Below are positions 8,606 to 16,604 of a DNA stretch of 52,153 bases, one piece after another. The DNA lies in contig NZ_JANFYZ010000017.1 in NCBI RefSeq assembly GCF_024460775.1, positions 1 through 52,153 on the forward strand. Reading direction: 5' to 3'. The notes below the pieces were generated by a model. It saw only the letters and a program-made list of their open reading frames with translations. It ran no database searches and had not been told where the DNA came from. The number at the start of each line of letters is the position of its first letter. The first letter of the stretch is position 1. The DNA comes from Desulfovibrio desulfuricans (GTDB lineage: Bacteria > Desulfobacterota > Desulfovibrionia > Desulfovibrionales > Desulfovibrionaceae). A program made the position numbers and the translations under genes.

Positions 8606-9004
8606 GGATCTCCGCCTCACATCTAGAGCATTTGACACTTGAAATGCCCGCTTACGGCAGGCAAAGCCTGCCTGCGTTCATTTCGTGGCAAGGATTTTCA
8701 GGAAAATCCTTGCAGAGCAGTTAACGCATTTCATGGGTTAGCTGCTCTCAGGTCTGTAAACAGAGGCAGACTATAGGGCAAAGCACCTCTGCGGGCAAGG
8801 TTGCGGGCCGCGCCGCGCAAAGCGCGGATAAACCGAAAAAGGCCCGCCCTGAGCGGGTATTTGGGGCGGCATCTTGACATGGCGCGGGCAACACGCCAGA
8901 GTGACGGAGTTTTTTGAGATGCCGCCGCCGGATGCCCTTTCATAGGCTGAAACCAGCGCAGGCCGCAGATATTTGCAGAAACCCAGCATGAAGAAGGAGA
9001 TCGC
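8606..9004. other. Intergenic region between thyX and trpB
   Basis: No gene is seen. It holds an ERIC-like composite palindrome (8625-8748) and, closer to trpB, a leader-like arrangement: a small hairpin CCCGC/GCGGG (8843-8857) and a 10-bp inverted repeat GGCGGCATCT (8865-8874) with AGATGCCGCC (8917-8926). A TTGACA at 8874-8879 lacks a good -10 at the right spacing. The trpB Shine-Dalgarno GAAGGAGA ends 4 bases before its ATG. Confidence 0.6.
8625..8748. repeat. ERIC-like composite palindromic element
   Basis: The 124-base unit has 22-base outer arms (8625-8646 and 8727-8748) that pair at about 17 positions, both with AGAGCA and GAAATG ends. Inside are GGCAGGC-AAA-GCCTGCC (8656-8672) and a perfect 12-bp stem (8688-8699 with 8702-8713). 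AGAGCAG at 8714-8720 can also pair with CTGCTCT at 8742-8748. Size and nested symmetry resemble enterobacterial ERIC elements, though the sequence is different. Confidence 0.7.
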
Positions 9005-10216
9005 ATGAGCCAGCATTCCGCCCCTTACGGCATTCCTGACAGCAAGGGCTTTTTTGGGGCCTATGGCGGGCAGTTCGTACCCGAGCCTCTCAAGGCACGT
9101 CTGGACGAAGTGGCTGAAGCCATGAAGGCCGCCGAGGCGGATCGGTCCTTCCAGAAAGAGCTGGATTATCTTTGCTCCCACTACACGGGGCGGCCCAATC
9201 CGGTATTCCACTGCGCCAACCTGAGCCGTCACCTTGGCGGCGCGCAGATATGGCTCAAGCGCGAAGACCTCAACCATCTGGGCGCGCACAAGATCAACAA
9301 TACTCTTGGGCAGTGCCTGCTGGCAAAGCGCATGGGCAAAAAGCGCGTTATTGCGGAAACCGGCGCAGGCCAGCACGGTGTCGCCACAGCGGCCACAGCG
9401 GCCCTGATGGGGCTGGAATGCACCATCTGCATGGGTGAAGTGGATATTGAACGCCAGCACCTCAATGTCATCCGCATGGAGATGCTCGGCTCGCGCGTGG
9501 TGGCTGCCAAGAGTGGTCAGCGCACCCTCAAGGAAGCCGTGGACGAAGCTCTGGGCATGTGGATTGAAGATCCGGAAATGTTCTATGTGCTCGGCTCTGC
9601 CGTTGGCCCCCATCCATACCCCTATATGGTGCGCGTTTTTCAGTCCGTGGTGGGGCGCGAGGCCCGAGCCCAGATGCTGGCCGAAACTGGCCGCCTGCCC
9701 GATGCCTGCCTTGGTTGCGTGGGCGGCGGTTCCAACGCCATTGGCCTGTTCGCGGGCTTTCTTGACGATGCGGACGTGCGCCTTTTGGGCGTGGAACCTG
9801 GCGGTCGCGGCAACAGCTACGGCGAACATGCCGCATCCCTCTGCCTGGGCGAACCCGGCGTCATGCACGGTTTCAACTCCTACATGATTAAGGATCCTGC
9901 GGGCGAGGCGGGCGAAGTGTATTCCATCTCTGCCGGGCTTGATTATCCCTCTGTGGGGCCGGAGCATGCCCTGCTCAAGGATATGGGCCGCGCCGAATAC
10001 GTCAGCGTGACGGACAGGGAAGCCCTGGACGCATTTTTTGCCCTTTCGCGGCATGAAGGCATCATCCCGGCGCTGGAATCTTCCCACGCGCTGGCCCATG
10101 CCATGAAGATGGCCCCCGCCATGCCTGTGGACGGTATCTTGCTGGTGAACCTCTCTGGCCGTGGCGACAAGGACGTGGCCCAGGTGGCCGAAATGATGCA
10201 GAAGGGTCTGATTTAG
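9005..10216 (+). CDS. trpB: Tryptophan synthase beta chain
   Basis: PLP enzyme that condenses indole with L-serine to give tryptophan. The 403-residue product has PLP lysine K96 in HLGAHKINNTLGQ, the catalytic glutamate in AETGAGQHGVAT (E118), the phosphate-binding loop GCVGGGSNAIG and the cap NLSGRGDKD. Length and motifs fit the classical TrpB1 type, which normally pairs with TrpA, yet no trpA or other trp gene is nearby; the next gene is uvrC after two terminators. ATG 9005 follows GAAGGAGA. It may be the cell's only trpB placed away from the operon, or an extra copy salvaging indole. PLP would come from the pdxST pair at 32112-33571. Confidence 0.95.
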   Translation: MSQHSAPYGIPDSKGFFGAYGGQFVPEPLKARLDEVAEAMKAAEADRSFQKELDYLCSHYTGRPNPVFHCANLSRHLGGAQIWLKREDLNHLGAHKINNTLGQCLLAKRMGKKRVIAETGAGQHGVATAATAALMGLECTICMGEVDIERQHLNVIRMEMLGSRVVAAKSGQRTLKEAVDEALGMWIEDPEMFYVLGSAVGPHPYPYMVRVFQSVVGREARAQMLAETGRLPDACLGCVGGGSNAIGLFAGFLDDADVRLLGVEPGGRGNSYGEHAASLCLGEPGVMHGFNSYMIKDPAGEAGEVYSISAGLDYPSVGPEHALLKDMGRAEYVSVTDREALDAFFALSRHEGIIPALESSHALAHAMKMAPAMPVDGILLVNLSGRGDKDVAQVAEMMQKGLI

Positions 10217-10235
10217 GGCAATTCTTTAAATTGCT

Positions 10236-10270
10236 CTGGCGGCTGCGCGAGCAAGCGCCCGCCAGTTTTT
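10236..10270 (+). terminator. trpB terminator, first of two
   Basis: CTGGCGG (10236-10242) pairs with CCGCCAG (10259-10265), with an inner GCGC/GCGC pair, followed by five T. Confidence 0.8.
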
Positions 10271-10280
10271 CAGGAGGAGC

Positions 10281-10327
10281 GCGGGGGATGGAAGCCTTTT
10301 GGCTTTTTCCCCCGCACTTGCTTTTTT
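10281..10327 (+). terminator. Second terminator-like hairpin before uvrC
   Basis: GCGGGGGA and CCCCCGC (10281-10315), with inner AAGCC/GGCTT, are followed by a T-rich stretch at 10321-10327. With the preceding hairpin it separates uvrC from trpB. Confidence 0.65.
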
Positions 10328-10351
10328 TCTTTAACTCACCATTCTTTTGTC

Positions 10352-12241
10352 ATGCAGAAGCCCGAATCATCCAGCATTCCCCTTACTCCCGGCGTTTACC
10401 TATACAAGGACGCCAAGGGCCGCATTATCTATGTGGGCAAGGCGCGCGTGCTGCGCCGCCGGGTGCTCTCCTATTTTCGGCCAGAAGGCCTGCCCGCCAA
10501 AACGCGGGCCATGCTTTCGCATGCCGAGAGCATCGAGTACCTGACCACGACCACGGAAAAAGAGGCCCTGCTGCTGGAAGCCAGTTGCATCAAAAAGCAC
10601 AGGCCGCACTACAACATCGTGCTGCGCGACGACAAGCAGTACGTGCTTTTTCGCATCAATCCCAAGCATCCCTTTCCCCGGCTGGAAATCGTGCGGCAGG
10701 CGCGGCGGGACGGCGCGCGCTATTTCGGCCCGTTCACGTCTGCTCTGGCGGCGCGCGAAACGTGGAAGCTCATCCACCGCGCCTTTGCCCTGCGGCGCTG
10801 CACCGACAAGGCCATGAAAAACCGTGTGCGCCCCTGCCTGTATCATTTTATGGGGCAATGCCCGGCGCCCTGCATGGGCATGGTGACATCGCAGGAATAC
10901 AACGAAAACGTGCGCAAGGTGACGGATCTGCTCCAGGGGCGCTCTGCCGAGCTGCTTGGCGGGCTGCGCGCCGCCATGGAACAGGCCGCCGAAGAACTGG
11001 AATTTGAAAGGGCCGCCAGCCTGCGCGACCAGATCCGCGCTGTGGAAAGCACGGTTGAACGGCAGGCCGCCGTGCTGCCCGGCGGCGGCGACATGGACGT
11101 GGTGGGCCTGTTTTCTGCGGACAAGGGGCTGGCGCTGGGGCTTATCTTTGTGCGCAACGGGGCCGTGACGGACGGACGGGCTTTTTACTGGTCGGGCCTG
11201 ACTTTTGAAGACGCGCCGGAGCTTTTGTGGTCGTTCATGGGGCAGTATTACAGCCAGGCCACGCCGCCCCCGCGCATCCTGCTGCCATGGATCCCCGCCG
11301 ATCAGGAAGAGGAGCAGGGGGAAGAGGGCGAGAAGGCGGCAGCCGAAACCGGGCAGGCAGCCGAAAGCGGCGCATCAACCCGCGAGACTCTGGAGCAGAC
11401 TCTTGCCGATCGCCGGGGCGGAGCCGTGCGCATTGTGCCGCCGCAAAATGCGGGCGACAACCAGCTCATAGACCTTGCGCAGTCCAACGCGCGGGAGGAA
11501 GCCCGCCGTCAGGAACAGAAAACTGATCAGAATATTCTGGAGCGTCTGGCAAAAGCTTTGCACCTGCCCGGCCCGCCCATGCGCATTGAATGCGTGGACG
11601 TGTCCCACACCGGCGGGCAACAGACCCGCGTGGGCATGGTTGTTTTTGAGGACGGCAAGCCCGAACGTTCGCAGTACCGGGCCTATGCCATGCCCGACAG
11701 CGGGGATGACTACGCCACCCTGTATGCCTGGGTGGCGCGCAGGCTTGAGAGCGGCCCGCCGTGGCCGGATTTGCTGCTCATAGACGGCGGGCGCGGGCAG
11801 CTCGGCTCCGTGCAGCGCGCCCTGCGCGAGGCAGGGCAGGAAGACCTTTTCGCCCTTGCGGCCATTGCCAAGGCCAGGGATGAAGAGGGGCATGCCGACC
11901 GTCGCGCTGGCAATGTGGCTGACAGAATTTTTGTGCCCAACCGCGCAAATCCGCTGCCCCTGCGCGAGGGCGGCCCGGAACTGCTGTTTTTGCAGAACGT
12001 GCGCGACAACACCCACCGTTTTGCCATTGGCCGACACCGCAGGGCGCGGCAGGGAGCAGCACTGTCTGGCGAGCTGATGCGCTTGCCGGGTATAGGCCCT
12101 GCCACGGCGCGTTTGTTGTGGGACAACTTTGGCAGCGTTGAGGCCATGCGGGCCGCAGGGGTGGAGGATTTGTGCAAGATTCCCGGCATCGGCCCCGCCA
12201 AGGCCGCTCTGCTGCGCGAAAAGCTGCGCGGTCTGGACTGA
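10352..12241 (+). CDS. uvrC: Excinuclease ABC subunit C
   Basis: Makes both incisions around bulky DNA lesions with UvrA and UvrB. The 629-residue product has the GIY-YIG nuclease domain (GVY at 14-16, YVG at 27-29), a UVR motif that binds UvrB at about 205-237, an RNase H-like second nuclease domain starting with ECVDVSHTGG near 410, and two helix-hairpin-helix motifs at the end (LPGIGPATA, IPGIGPAKA). An acidic, Ala-rich insert near 310-345 separates the halves and is probably a flexible linker. ATG 10352 has no Shine-Dalgarno; the upstream bases are T-rich, so translation may be weak or the message leaderless. Confidence 0.96.
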   Translation: MQKPESSSIPLTPGVYLYKDAKGRIIYVGKARVLRRRVLSYFRPEGLPAKTRAMLSHAESIEYLTTTTEKEALLLEASCIKKHRPHYNIVLRDDKQYVLFRINPKHPFPRLEIVRQARRDGARYFGPFTSALAARETWKLIHRAFALRRCTDKAMKNRVRPCLYHFMGQCPAPCMGMVTSQEYNENVRKVTDLLQGRSAELLGGLRAAMEQAAEELEFERAASLRDQIRAVESTVERQAAVLPGGGDMDVVGLFSADKGLALGLIFVRNGAVTDGRAFYWSGLTFEDAPELLWSFMGQYYSQATPPPRILLPWIPADQEEEQGEEGEKAAAETGQAAESGASTRETLEQTLADRRGGAVRIVPPQNAGDNQLIDLAQSNAREEARRQEQKTDQNILERLAKALHLPGPPMRIECVDVSHTGGQQTRVGMVVFEDGKPERSQYRAYAMPDSGDDYATLYAWVARRLESGPPWPDLLLIDGGRGQLGSVQRALREAGQEDLFALAAIAKARDEEGHADRRAGNVADRIFVPNRANPLPLREGGPELLFLQNVRDNTHRFAIGRHRRARQGAALSGELMRLPGIGPATARLLWDNFGSVEAMRAAGVEDLCKIPGIGPAKAALLREKLRGLD

Positions 12242-12274
12242 TTGCCGCCGTGCGTCACTGACGACTGCTCACAA

Positions 12275-12298
12275 AAAAAGCCCCGAAAGGGGCTTTTT
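12275..12298. terminator. Bidirectional terminator after uvrC
   Basis: AAAAAGCCCC (12275-12284), GAAA loop, GGGGCTTTTT (12289-12298). A tetraloop hairpin flanked by A and T runs, serving uvrC and the convergent DUF3298 gene. Confidence 0.92.
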
Positions 12299-12328
12299 GC
12301 ATATATGAGCGCGCTGCGGCGAGGGGCC

Positions 12329-13303
12329 TTATTTGCCCCAGAGCAGCATCAGGGGGTGCGCAGGCTGGAGTTCTTCAATGGGGATTTCCACCTTCTGCGC
12401 GCCAGCCATGCCGGGGGCCACCTGATAGGGCTGAAAGTTTATGCGTATGCCCGAGGGCGTCAGGGTCAGGCTGGCGAAGTTTTCCGGCACGGGATTAAGG
12501 CCTGTGCGCAGGTACTGCTCCTGACGCATGCCGCCGAGGCGCTGGAAAAGTTCCCTGCGCGACCATGCGGACATGATGGCAAGGGCCGCGTCCGGATCTT
12601 CAAAAATATCCACCAGCCCAAGGCGCTGGCCTGTCAGCAGGCTGTAGTTCAGGGTCATGATGTCCAGATTGCCCTGTGCGCCGCCCGTGTAGGTCCAGAC
12701 TTCAAAGGTGATGCTCAGCGCCTTGTCTGAAGGATGGCTTAGAGAGTAGGAACACCACAGTTCGGGAACCGGGCGGTTTTCATCCGGGTACAGACCGGGC
12801 GAATTGAAGGTTTCTTCAAAGGCGTTGGCAATGCCCGTGGCCCATTCGCGGATATTGGCGTCCACTGCGCGAATACCCAGCGAGGGATAGCTGAGATTGA
12901 TATCCGGCTTGTCTTCCCGGTTGGTGCGCACGATCTGGTGTTCAATGATGCCAGGGCGGCGAGAACCGGAAATAATGGCTGCCGCAGTCTTTTCGTCGGC
13001 TTTTTCCACGGCTTCCGGCGCTGGCGCGACATCTGCCGAGGCAGGGGGGGCTTTGTCCGCATTGGTCTGGTGCTGAGGGGGCTGGCCTGCGCCCGCATTG
13101 GGGTCGGCAGCGGCCAGCGAAGTGGGAGGCGCGCCCGCGGAATCCTTGCGGGCCGGTATTACTTTCATGCCCTGAGCTGGAGTTTCAGCTTTAAGTGATC
13201 CCGCTGCCTGCACTTCGGGCAGACGGGCGGCAAGGGCGGCTTGCGCGCATGCCAGCAGCGGCAAAAGCAGAAGCAGAAAAAAGACTAAGCGGGGCATATT
13301 CAT
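12329..13303 (-). CDS. Exported DUF3298-domain protein
   Basis: Function unknown. The 324-residue product begins MNMPRLVFFLLLLLPLLACA, either a lipoprotein signal (lipobox LLAC, Cys19) or an ordinary signal cut after ALA. Residues 40-120 are low-complexity, rich in Ala, Pro, Asp and Glu. The C-terminal 190 residues match DUF3298/RsiV-like proteins: LTGQRLGLVDIFEDP, a region of helices, then LTPSGIRINFQPYQVAPG and KVEIPIEEL. Start is ATG 13303 or ATG 13297; neither has a good Shine-Dalgarno. It lies 97 bases downstream of the cation exchanger, with two hairpins between, so it may be co-transcribed weakly. RsiV itself binds lysozyme, but that role should not be carried over without evidence. 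Confidence 0.75.
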   Translation of the reverse strand: MNMPRLVFFLLLLLPLLACAQAALAARLPEVQAAGSLKAETPAQGMKVIPARKDSAGAPPTSLAAADPNAGAGQPPQHQTNADKAPPASADVAPAPEAVEKADEKTAAAIISGSRRPGIIEHQIVRTNREDKPDINLSYPSLGIRAVDANIREWATGIANAFEETFNSPGLYPDENRPVPELWCSYSLSHPSDKALSITFEVWTYTGGAQGNLDIMTLNYSLLTGQRLGLVDIFEDPDAALAIMSAWSRRELFQRLGGMRQEQYLRTGLNPVPENFASLTLTPSGIRINFQPYQVAPGMAGAQKVEIPIEELQPAHPLMLLWGK

Positions 13304-13312
13304 CCATTGTAG

Positions 13313-13332
13313 CGGCCAGAAAAGTCTGGCCG
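13313..13332 (-). other. Hairpin upstream of DUF3298 gene
   Basis: CGGCCAGA-AAAG-TCTGGCCG, a perfect 8-bp stem just before the DUF3298 start. It could block the ribosome site or form the tail of a processed exchanger message. Confidence 0.5.
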
Positions 13333-13351
13333 ACGGGGTTTTGCGGCAAAG

Positions 13352-13383
13352 CCCGCATGTGCTGGCAGAGGAACACATGCGGG
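13352..13383 (-). terminator. Hairpin after the cation-exchanger gene
   Basis: CCCGCATGTG (13352-13361) pairs perfectly with CACATGCGGG (13374-13383). It starts 18 bases past the exchanger stop. No long T run follows on the minus strand, so termination may be incomplete. Confidence 0.55.
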
Positions 13384-13400
13384 CGGTAAATACAATAGCT

Positions 13401-14621
13401 TTAAACCTTGAATCCTTCACGCAGGCGCAGAAGGCCGCGCCAGTTTCTGAGCAGCAGCACTGCCGCCAGCACCAGATACACCTGCGCAAAGAAATAGTGC
13501 AGGCGTAAAGGATCGTGCGCAAGCCCCAGCAGGGCTTCAACCTGGGTGTCATAGAGCGGCGAGAGCAACTGGGCTGCAAACAGGATGAAAAGCCACAGGG
13601 CCTCGCGTACATGCAGGCGCAGATCCACCAGCAGGGCCACGGCAAAAAGGGACTGCCCGGCGGTCAGTAGTATTTCCTGAAACTGGTGAGTGTCAAGGTT
13701 TATGGAAGGCGAAAGCGAGCCGGATGACGCGGCGTAGACGCCGGGGATCATGCCCACAAGCAGGGTCCACTGGTTGAGCTTGGACGAAAGCAGGCTGCCC
13801 AGGGCCAGCGAAGCATTGCCCCGTGCGGCAAACATGAGGGCAATGATGAATTCGGGCGACTCCGAGGCAAGAGGCGCAAGCCACTGCACCAGCAAAAATT
13901 CGTTGATGCCCAGCAGTTTTCCGCTGGCAACCAGGCTTTCGCTGAAGGGTTCGGCATTGCACAGAATGACCAGCGCCGAAAAAAGGAAAATAAGAATAAC
14001 GCTGCGCAGGCGTACCTTTTTGGCAAAGTGGGCCAGCAGGGCTGCGGGGCCTTCGGGTTCTTCCTCTTCCACGGGTCTGCGGGCGATAATGCAGATGTAC
14101 CAGATGTAGATGCCCAGCAGCACTACGCCGTCAACCCAGGTCAGCGAACCCTTGAGCGGAATAAACAGGGCGTAAATGGTTGCCAGCCCGAGAAAGAGCA
14201 CGTCTGTGCGTTTGTCGTCCGGCAGGGAAACTCCCGTATGAAACCGTCTGGCAAAAACAAGCACAATGGACGACCAGCCCACGCCGATGAGCAGCCTGTT
14301 GGCCCCGGTCATGTTGGCAATGGCGTAGTGGGAGTAGGCGCTCTCGGGGTGCTGGCCCGCCATCCAGGTAAAGTACATGTCCACGGCGTATTCGGGCAGC
14401 ACGGCGATAAAAGCCACAACAGCCACGGCTACAGCCTGAGGAATGTCCATCTGGGCGACTTCGCACGCCCAGGTGAGCAGAAAGGATGCGCCCAGAATGG
14501 CCATGCCCGAGAGCAGGGCCACCAGAAGCGGCGAAACGTCAGGGTGCAGAAAACGCAGCCCAATGCCTGGCAGGGTCATACCCACGGCAATGATGTAGGG
14601 GCGCAGTGCGCGAATGGTCAT
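13401..14621 (-). CDS. CaCA-family cation exchanger, Mn riboswitch-controlled
   Basis: Inner-membrane antiporter of the sodium/calcium exchanger superfamily. The 406-residue product has about ten spans and the two inverted alpha-repeats: GASFLLTWACEVAQ to VLPEYAVDMYF (about 43-80) and LAPLASESPEFIIALMF to LLSSKLNQWTLLVG (about 245-285). Each carries an acidic residue in a PE motif (LPEYAVD, SPEFIIA), as in cation-binding sites of the family. A central acidic loop EEEEPEG lies near 183. ATG 14621 follows AAGGAG by 6 bases. A yybP-ykoY aptamer with an overlapping terminator precedes it, so the natural reading is efflux of Mn2+ (or Ca2+) induced by excess Mn2+. Substrate is inferred from that control. 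Confidence 0.85.
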   Translation of the reverse strand: MTIRALRPYIIAVGMTLPGIGLRFLHPDVSPLLVALLSGMAILGASFLLTWACEVAQMDIPQAVAVAVVAFIAVLPEYAVDMYFTWMAGQHPESAYSHYAIANMTGANRLLIGVGWSSIVLVFARRFHTGVSLPDDKRTDVLFLGLATIYALFIPLKGSLTWVDGVVLLGIYIWYICIIARRPVEEEEPEGPAALLAHFAKKVRLRSVILIFLFSALVILCNAEPFSESLVASGKLLGINEFLLVQWLAPLASESPEFIIALMFAARGNASLALGSLLSSKLNQWTLLVGMIPGVYAASSGSLSPSINLDTHQFQEILLTAGQSLFAVALLVDLRLHVREALWLFILFAAQLLSPLYDTQVEALLGLAHDPLRLHYFFAQVYLVLAAVLLLRNWRGLLRLREGFKV

Positions 14622-14634
14622 GCTGTTCTCCTTA

Positions 14635-14768
14635 AAAATAAAAAAGACCTTGGCGATGTAACGCCAAGGTCTCACTAATCGGCTATACCGACGGCGACAC
14701 CAGGCCATGAGGCCATGCTGTTGATGTCGCCAGGGTTTCAAGAACCCAGTTACTCCCCTTGAGCCGCC
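14635..14768 (-). ncRNA. yybP-ykoY manganese riboswitch
   Basis: Read on the minus strand, the leader has the class landmarks in order: GGGGAGTAAC, a P2 hairpin GGGTTC-TTG-AAACCC, CATCAACAGCATGGCC, GTCGGTATAGCCGA and GAGACCTTGG. The last element is also the 5' arm of a perfect terminator stem (GACCTTGGCG at 14646-14655 on the complementary strand, pairing with 14662-14671), followed by a U-rich tract encoded at 14635-14645. In this class Mn2+ binding favours the antiterminated form and turns on Mn export. The exchanger ATG follows at once. Confidence 0.85.
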
Positions 14769-14797
14769 AAAGTAGACGTTGTTCATTGTGCTGTCAA
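14769..14797 (-). promoter_or_regulatory. Promoter of the riboswitch-exchanger unit
   Basis: TTGACA (14792-14797) and TACTTT (14769-14774) on the minus strand, spaced by exactly 17 bases. Transcription would start about 8 bases into the listed aptamer. Confidence 0.8.
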
Positions 14798-14976
14798 CAA
14801 CATCGCCAGGCGCTCAGTGGCTCGCAGCGCTGCAAAATCAGGGGTACAGGCTTTGCGGCCCGAACCCTGCGCCGCAATGTTGCAAGAAGGCAGGCGGCAC
14901 TTGCCAGTATGGGTGCCTGCGGCTAAAGTGACGGTGAATTATGTGCCGGTGTTACCGGTCAGCCTAGGAGCTTTTT

Positions 14977-16251
14977 GTGAATATTACTTGCCCGCGTTGC
15001 GGTTTCAGCCGTGAATTGCCCGCCGATCGCCTGCCTTCCAAGGCAGTTATAGCCACATGCCCGCACTGCGCCTGCCGGTTCCGTCTGGTTCCCGGCGTCG
15101 GGGTCATGGATGTTTTGTCCGAGCCGGAACACCCCGTTGAAAATCCTGCGCACAGCGGTGATTCCGAAGCCGCCGATGCGCGGCCCGAAAATTTGGGTGC
15201 GGAACAGCATGGGCGGGGAGCCTGGCAGTCGGGCGATGATGATCCATTGCCCCCTGGGGCCATCGTTCCCGGTCATTCCGTGCAGAAACCCTCATGTGCC
15301 GACGACGAGCGGGGCGAGAGCCGTGAACCCGCGCAAAAGCCGCAATCTGGCAGAAAATTTCCTCAGGCGGATACTGGGGAAGAAAGGCATATAGGTAATC
15401 TGTGGGGGCTGCTGGGCGGCAAAAATATTTTTGGTCAGCGTGACGATAAGGGCAGTGAAAAACGCGCTGGCGACCGGGATGACGACAATCAGCAGAAACG
15501 CAACTCGCAGCGCGGGCTTTTTGGCTCGGCTGACGATGATGCTGATGACAGCCGTAATGCCAGCGCCGCCTATGCGCGTGAATCCTCGCGTTTTGAAAAC
15601 GACCGCGAAGACAATCAGGACGATGGGCAGCACGGCCCAGCAAATCCCTGGGATGCCGCGCCTGAGCCGGATGGCTGGATATCCGCCTTTTATCACACCT
15701 GCATGCGGGTCATGTTTGGCGCGCACAATTTCTTTGCCCATATGCGGGCGGAATCCTCGCAGGTGCGGCCGTTGGTGTTCTATCTGATCATCAGCGTCAT
15801 TCAGGTTATTATTGAAAGGGTGTGGTCGGGCATCTTTCTTTCGCTCATGGCCCCCAGCGCCGCTTCTGACCCCGAGCTGGAAAAAATGCTCATCCTGCTT
15901 TCGCCCCAGCTCAGCCTGCCCATGACCATCCTGATCAAAACCGGCGTTTCTGTGGTGCAGCTCTACGTGCTGTCGGCGCTGATGCATTTTACCTATGGCT
16001 TCATAACGGGCAAAAGGCCCGAATTCTCGCTGGTGTTTCAGGTGGCGGCCTATGCGGCAGCACCCTCGCTTTTGTGCGTGGTGCCCCTGCTGGGCTCCAT
16101 TGTGGGCTTTATCTGGATGATCGCCTGCGTCCTTGTTGGGTGCCGCACGGTTCTTAATCTTACGTGGCCGCAGACCTTCATGGGCTTTGCCCCTGTAGTG
16201 CTGCTGCTCGCGCCGCTGTTGCTGCAGGTGATGAAGGCTGCCCAATTCTGA
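14977..16251 (+). CDS. MJ0042-type zinc-ribbon protein with C-terminal Yip1-like membrane domain
   Basis: Function unknown. The 424-residue product starts with a zinc ribbon, NITCPRCGFSRELPADRL, whose second knuckle is CPHCACRFRLVPG (Cys pairs at 5, 8, 29 and 32). A charged, Gln/Asp/Arg-rich segment (about 45-220) looks disordered. The last 200 residues hold five hydrophobic spans typical of the Yip1/YIPF domain (WISAFYHTCMRVMF onward). Start is GTG 14977, supported by TAGGAG 7 bases upstream. Similar soluble-ribbon plus membrane architectures are common in delta-proteobacteria, with no established role. It heads a three-gene unit with the next two genes (gap 8 bases, then an overlap). Confidence 0.8.
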   Translation: MNITCPRCGFSRELPADRLPSKAVIATCPHCACRFRLVPGVGVMDVLSEPEHPVENPAHSGDSEAADARPENLGAEQHGRGAWQSGDDDPLPPGAIVPGHSVQKPSCADDERGESREPAQKPQSGRKFPQADTGEERHIGNLWGLLGGKNIFGQRDDKGSEKRAGDRDDDNQQKRNSQRGLFGSADDDADDSRNASAAYARESSRFENDREDNQDDGQHGPANPWDAAPEPDGWISAFYHTCMRVMFGAHNFFAHMRAESSQVRPLVFYLIISVIQVIIERVWSGIFLSLMAPSAASDPELEKMLILLSPQLSLPMTILIKTGVSVVQLYVLSALMHFTYGFITGKRPEFSLVFQVAAYAAAPSLLCVVPLLGSIVGFIWMIACVLVGCRTVLNLTWPQTFMGFAPVVLLLAPLLLQVMKAAQF

Positions 16252-16259
16252 GGATTGCC

Positions 16260-16604
16260 ATGGCCCGCTTTTGGCGAAGAATTGCGCTATTCTGGCATGA
16301 ATTTCGCAATTGTCGTAAATATGGCGCAAGCATCAGGCCAGACACCATTCGCGCCAAGGCCGAAGACCTTGGGCATCTGGCGGAACTGGCCGGAAGAAGC
16401 ATTGCGCTGACGGAAGCGGAATCGCTCCATCTGGCGCAGCTGGAGCGGGAAATGCGCAGCCTTGTGCAGATGACCCGCCAGACCTCGTTTTGCACCATCC
16501 CGGCAGAAAAACGCCGCGATCTGCACGACAGCCTGGCGCAGGCCAGGGAAAAGCTGCTCGATTCCATGCAAAATGCATGTCTGGCCTCGGAGAAAACGCA
16601 ATGA
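16260..16604 (+). CDS. Small helical protein, unknown function
   Basis: 114 residues, no family recognised. The N-terminus MARFWRRIALFWHEFR is basic and aromatic and could be an amphipathic membrane-binding helix. The rest is predicted helical, with heptad-like Leu spacing (AEDLGHLAELAGRSIALTEA, LHLAQLEREMRSLVQM). Two cysteines are present late in the chain. ATG 16260 follows AGGA by 5 bases. It is tightly packed between the zinc-ribbon gene (8-base gap) and the lipoprotein gene (ATGA overlap), which argues that it is a real, co-translated gene. Confidence 0.7.
   Translation: MARFWRRIALFWHEFRNCRKYGASIRPDTIRAKAEDLGHLAELAGRSIALTEAESLHLAQLEREMRSLVQMTRQTSFCTIPAEKRRDLHDSLAQAREKLLDSMQNACLASEKTQ

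Noticed and set aside
8771..10099. 442-codon minus-strand frame over trpB
   Set aside because: Antisense to an unmistakable trpB; no domain and no start site.
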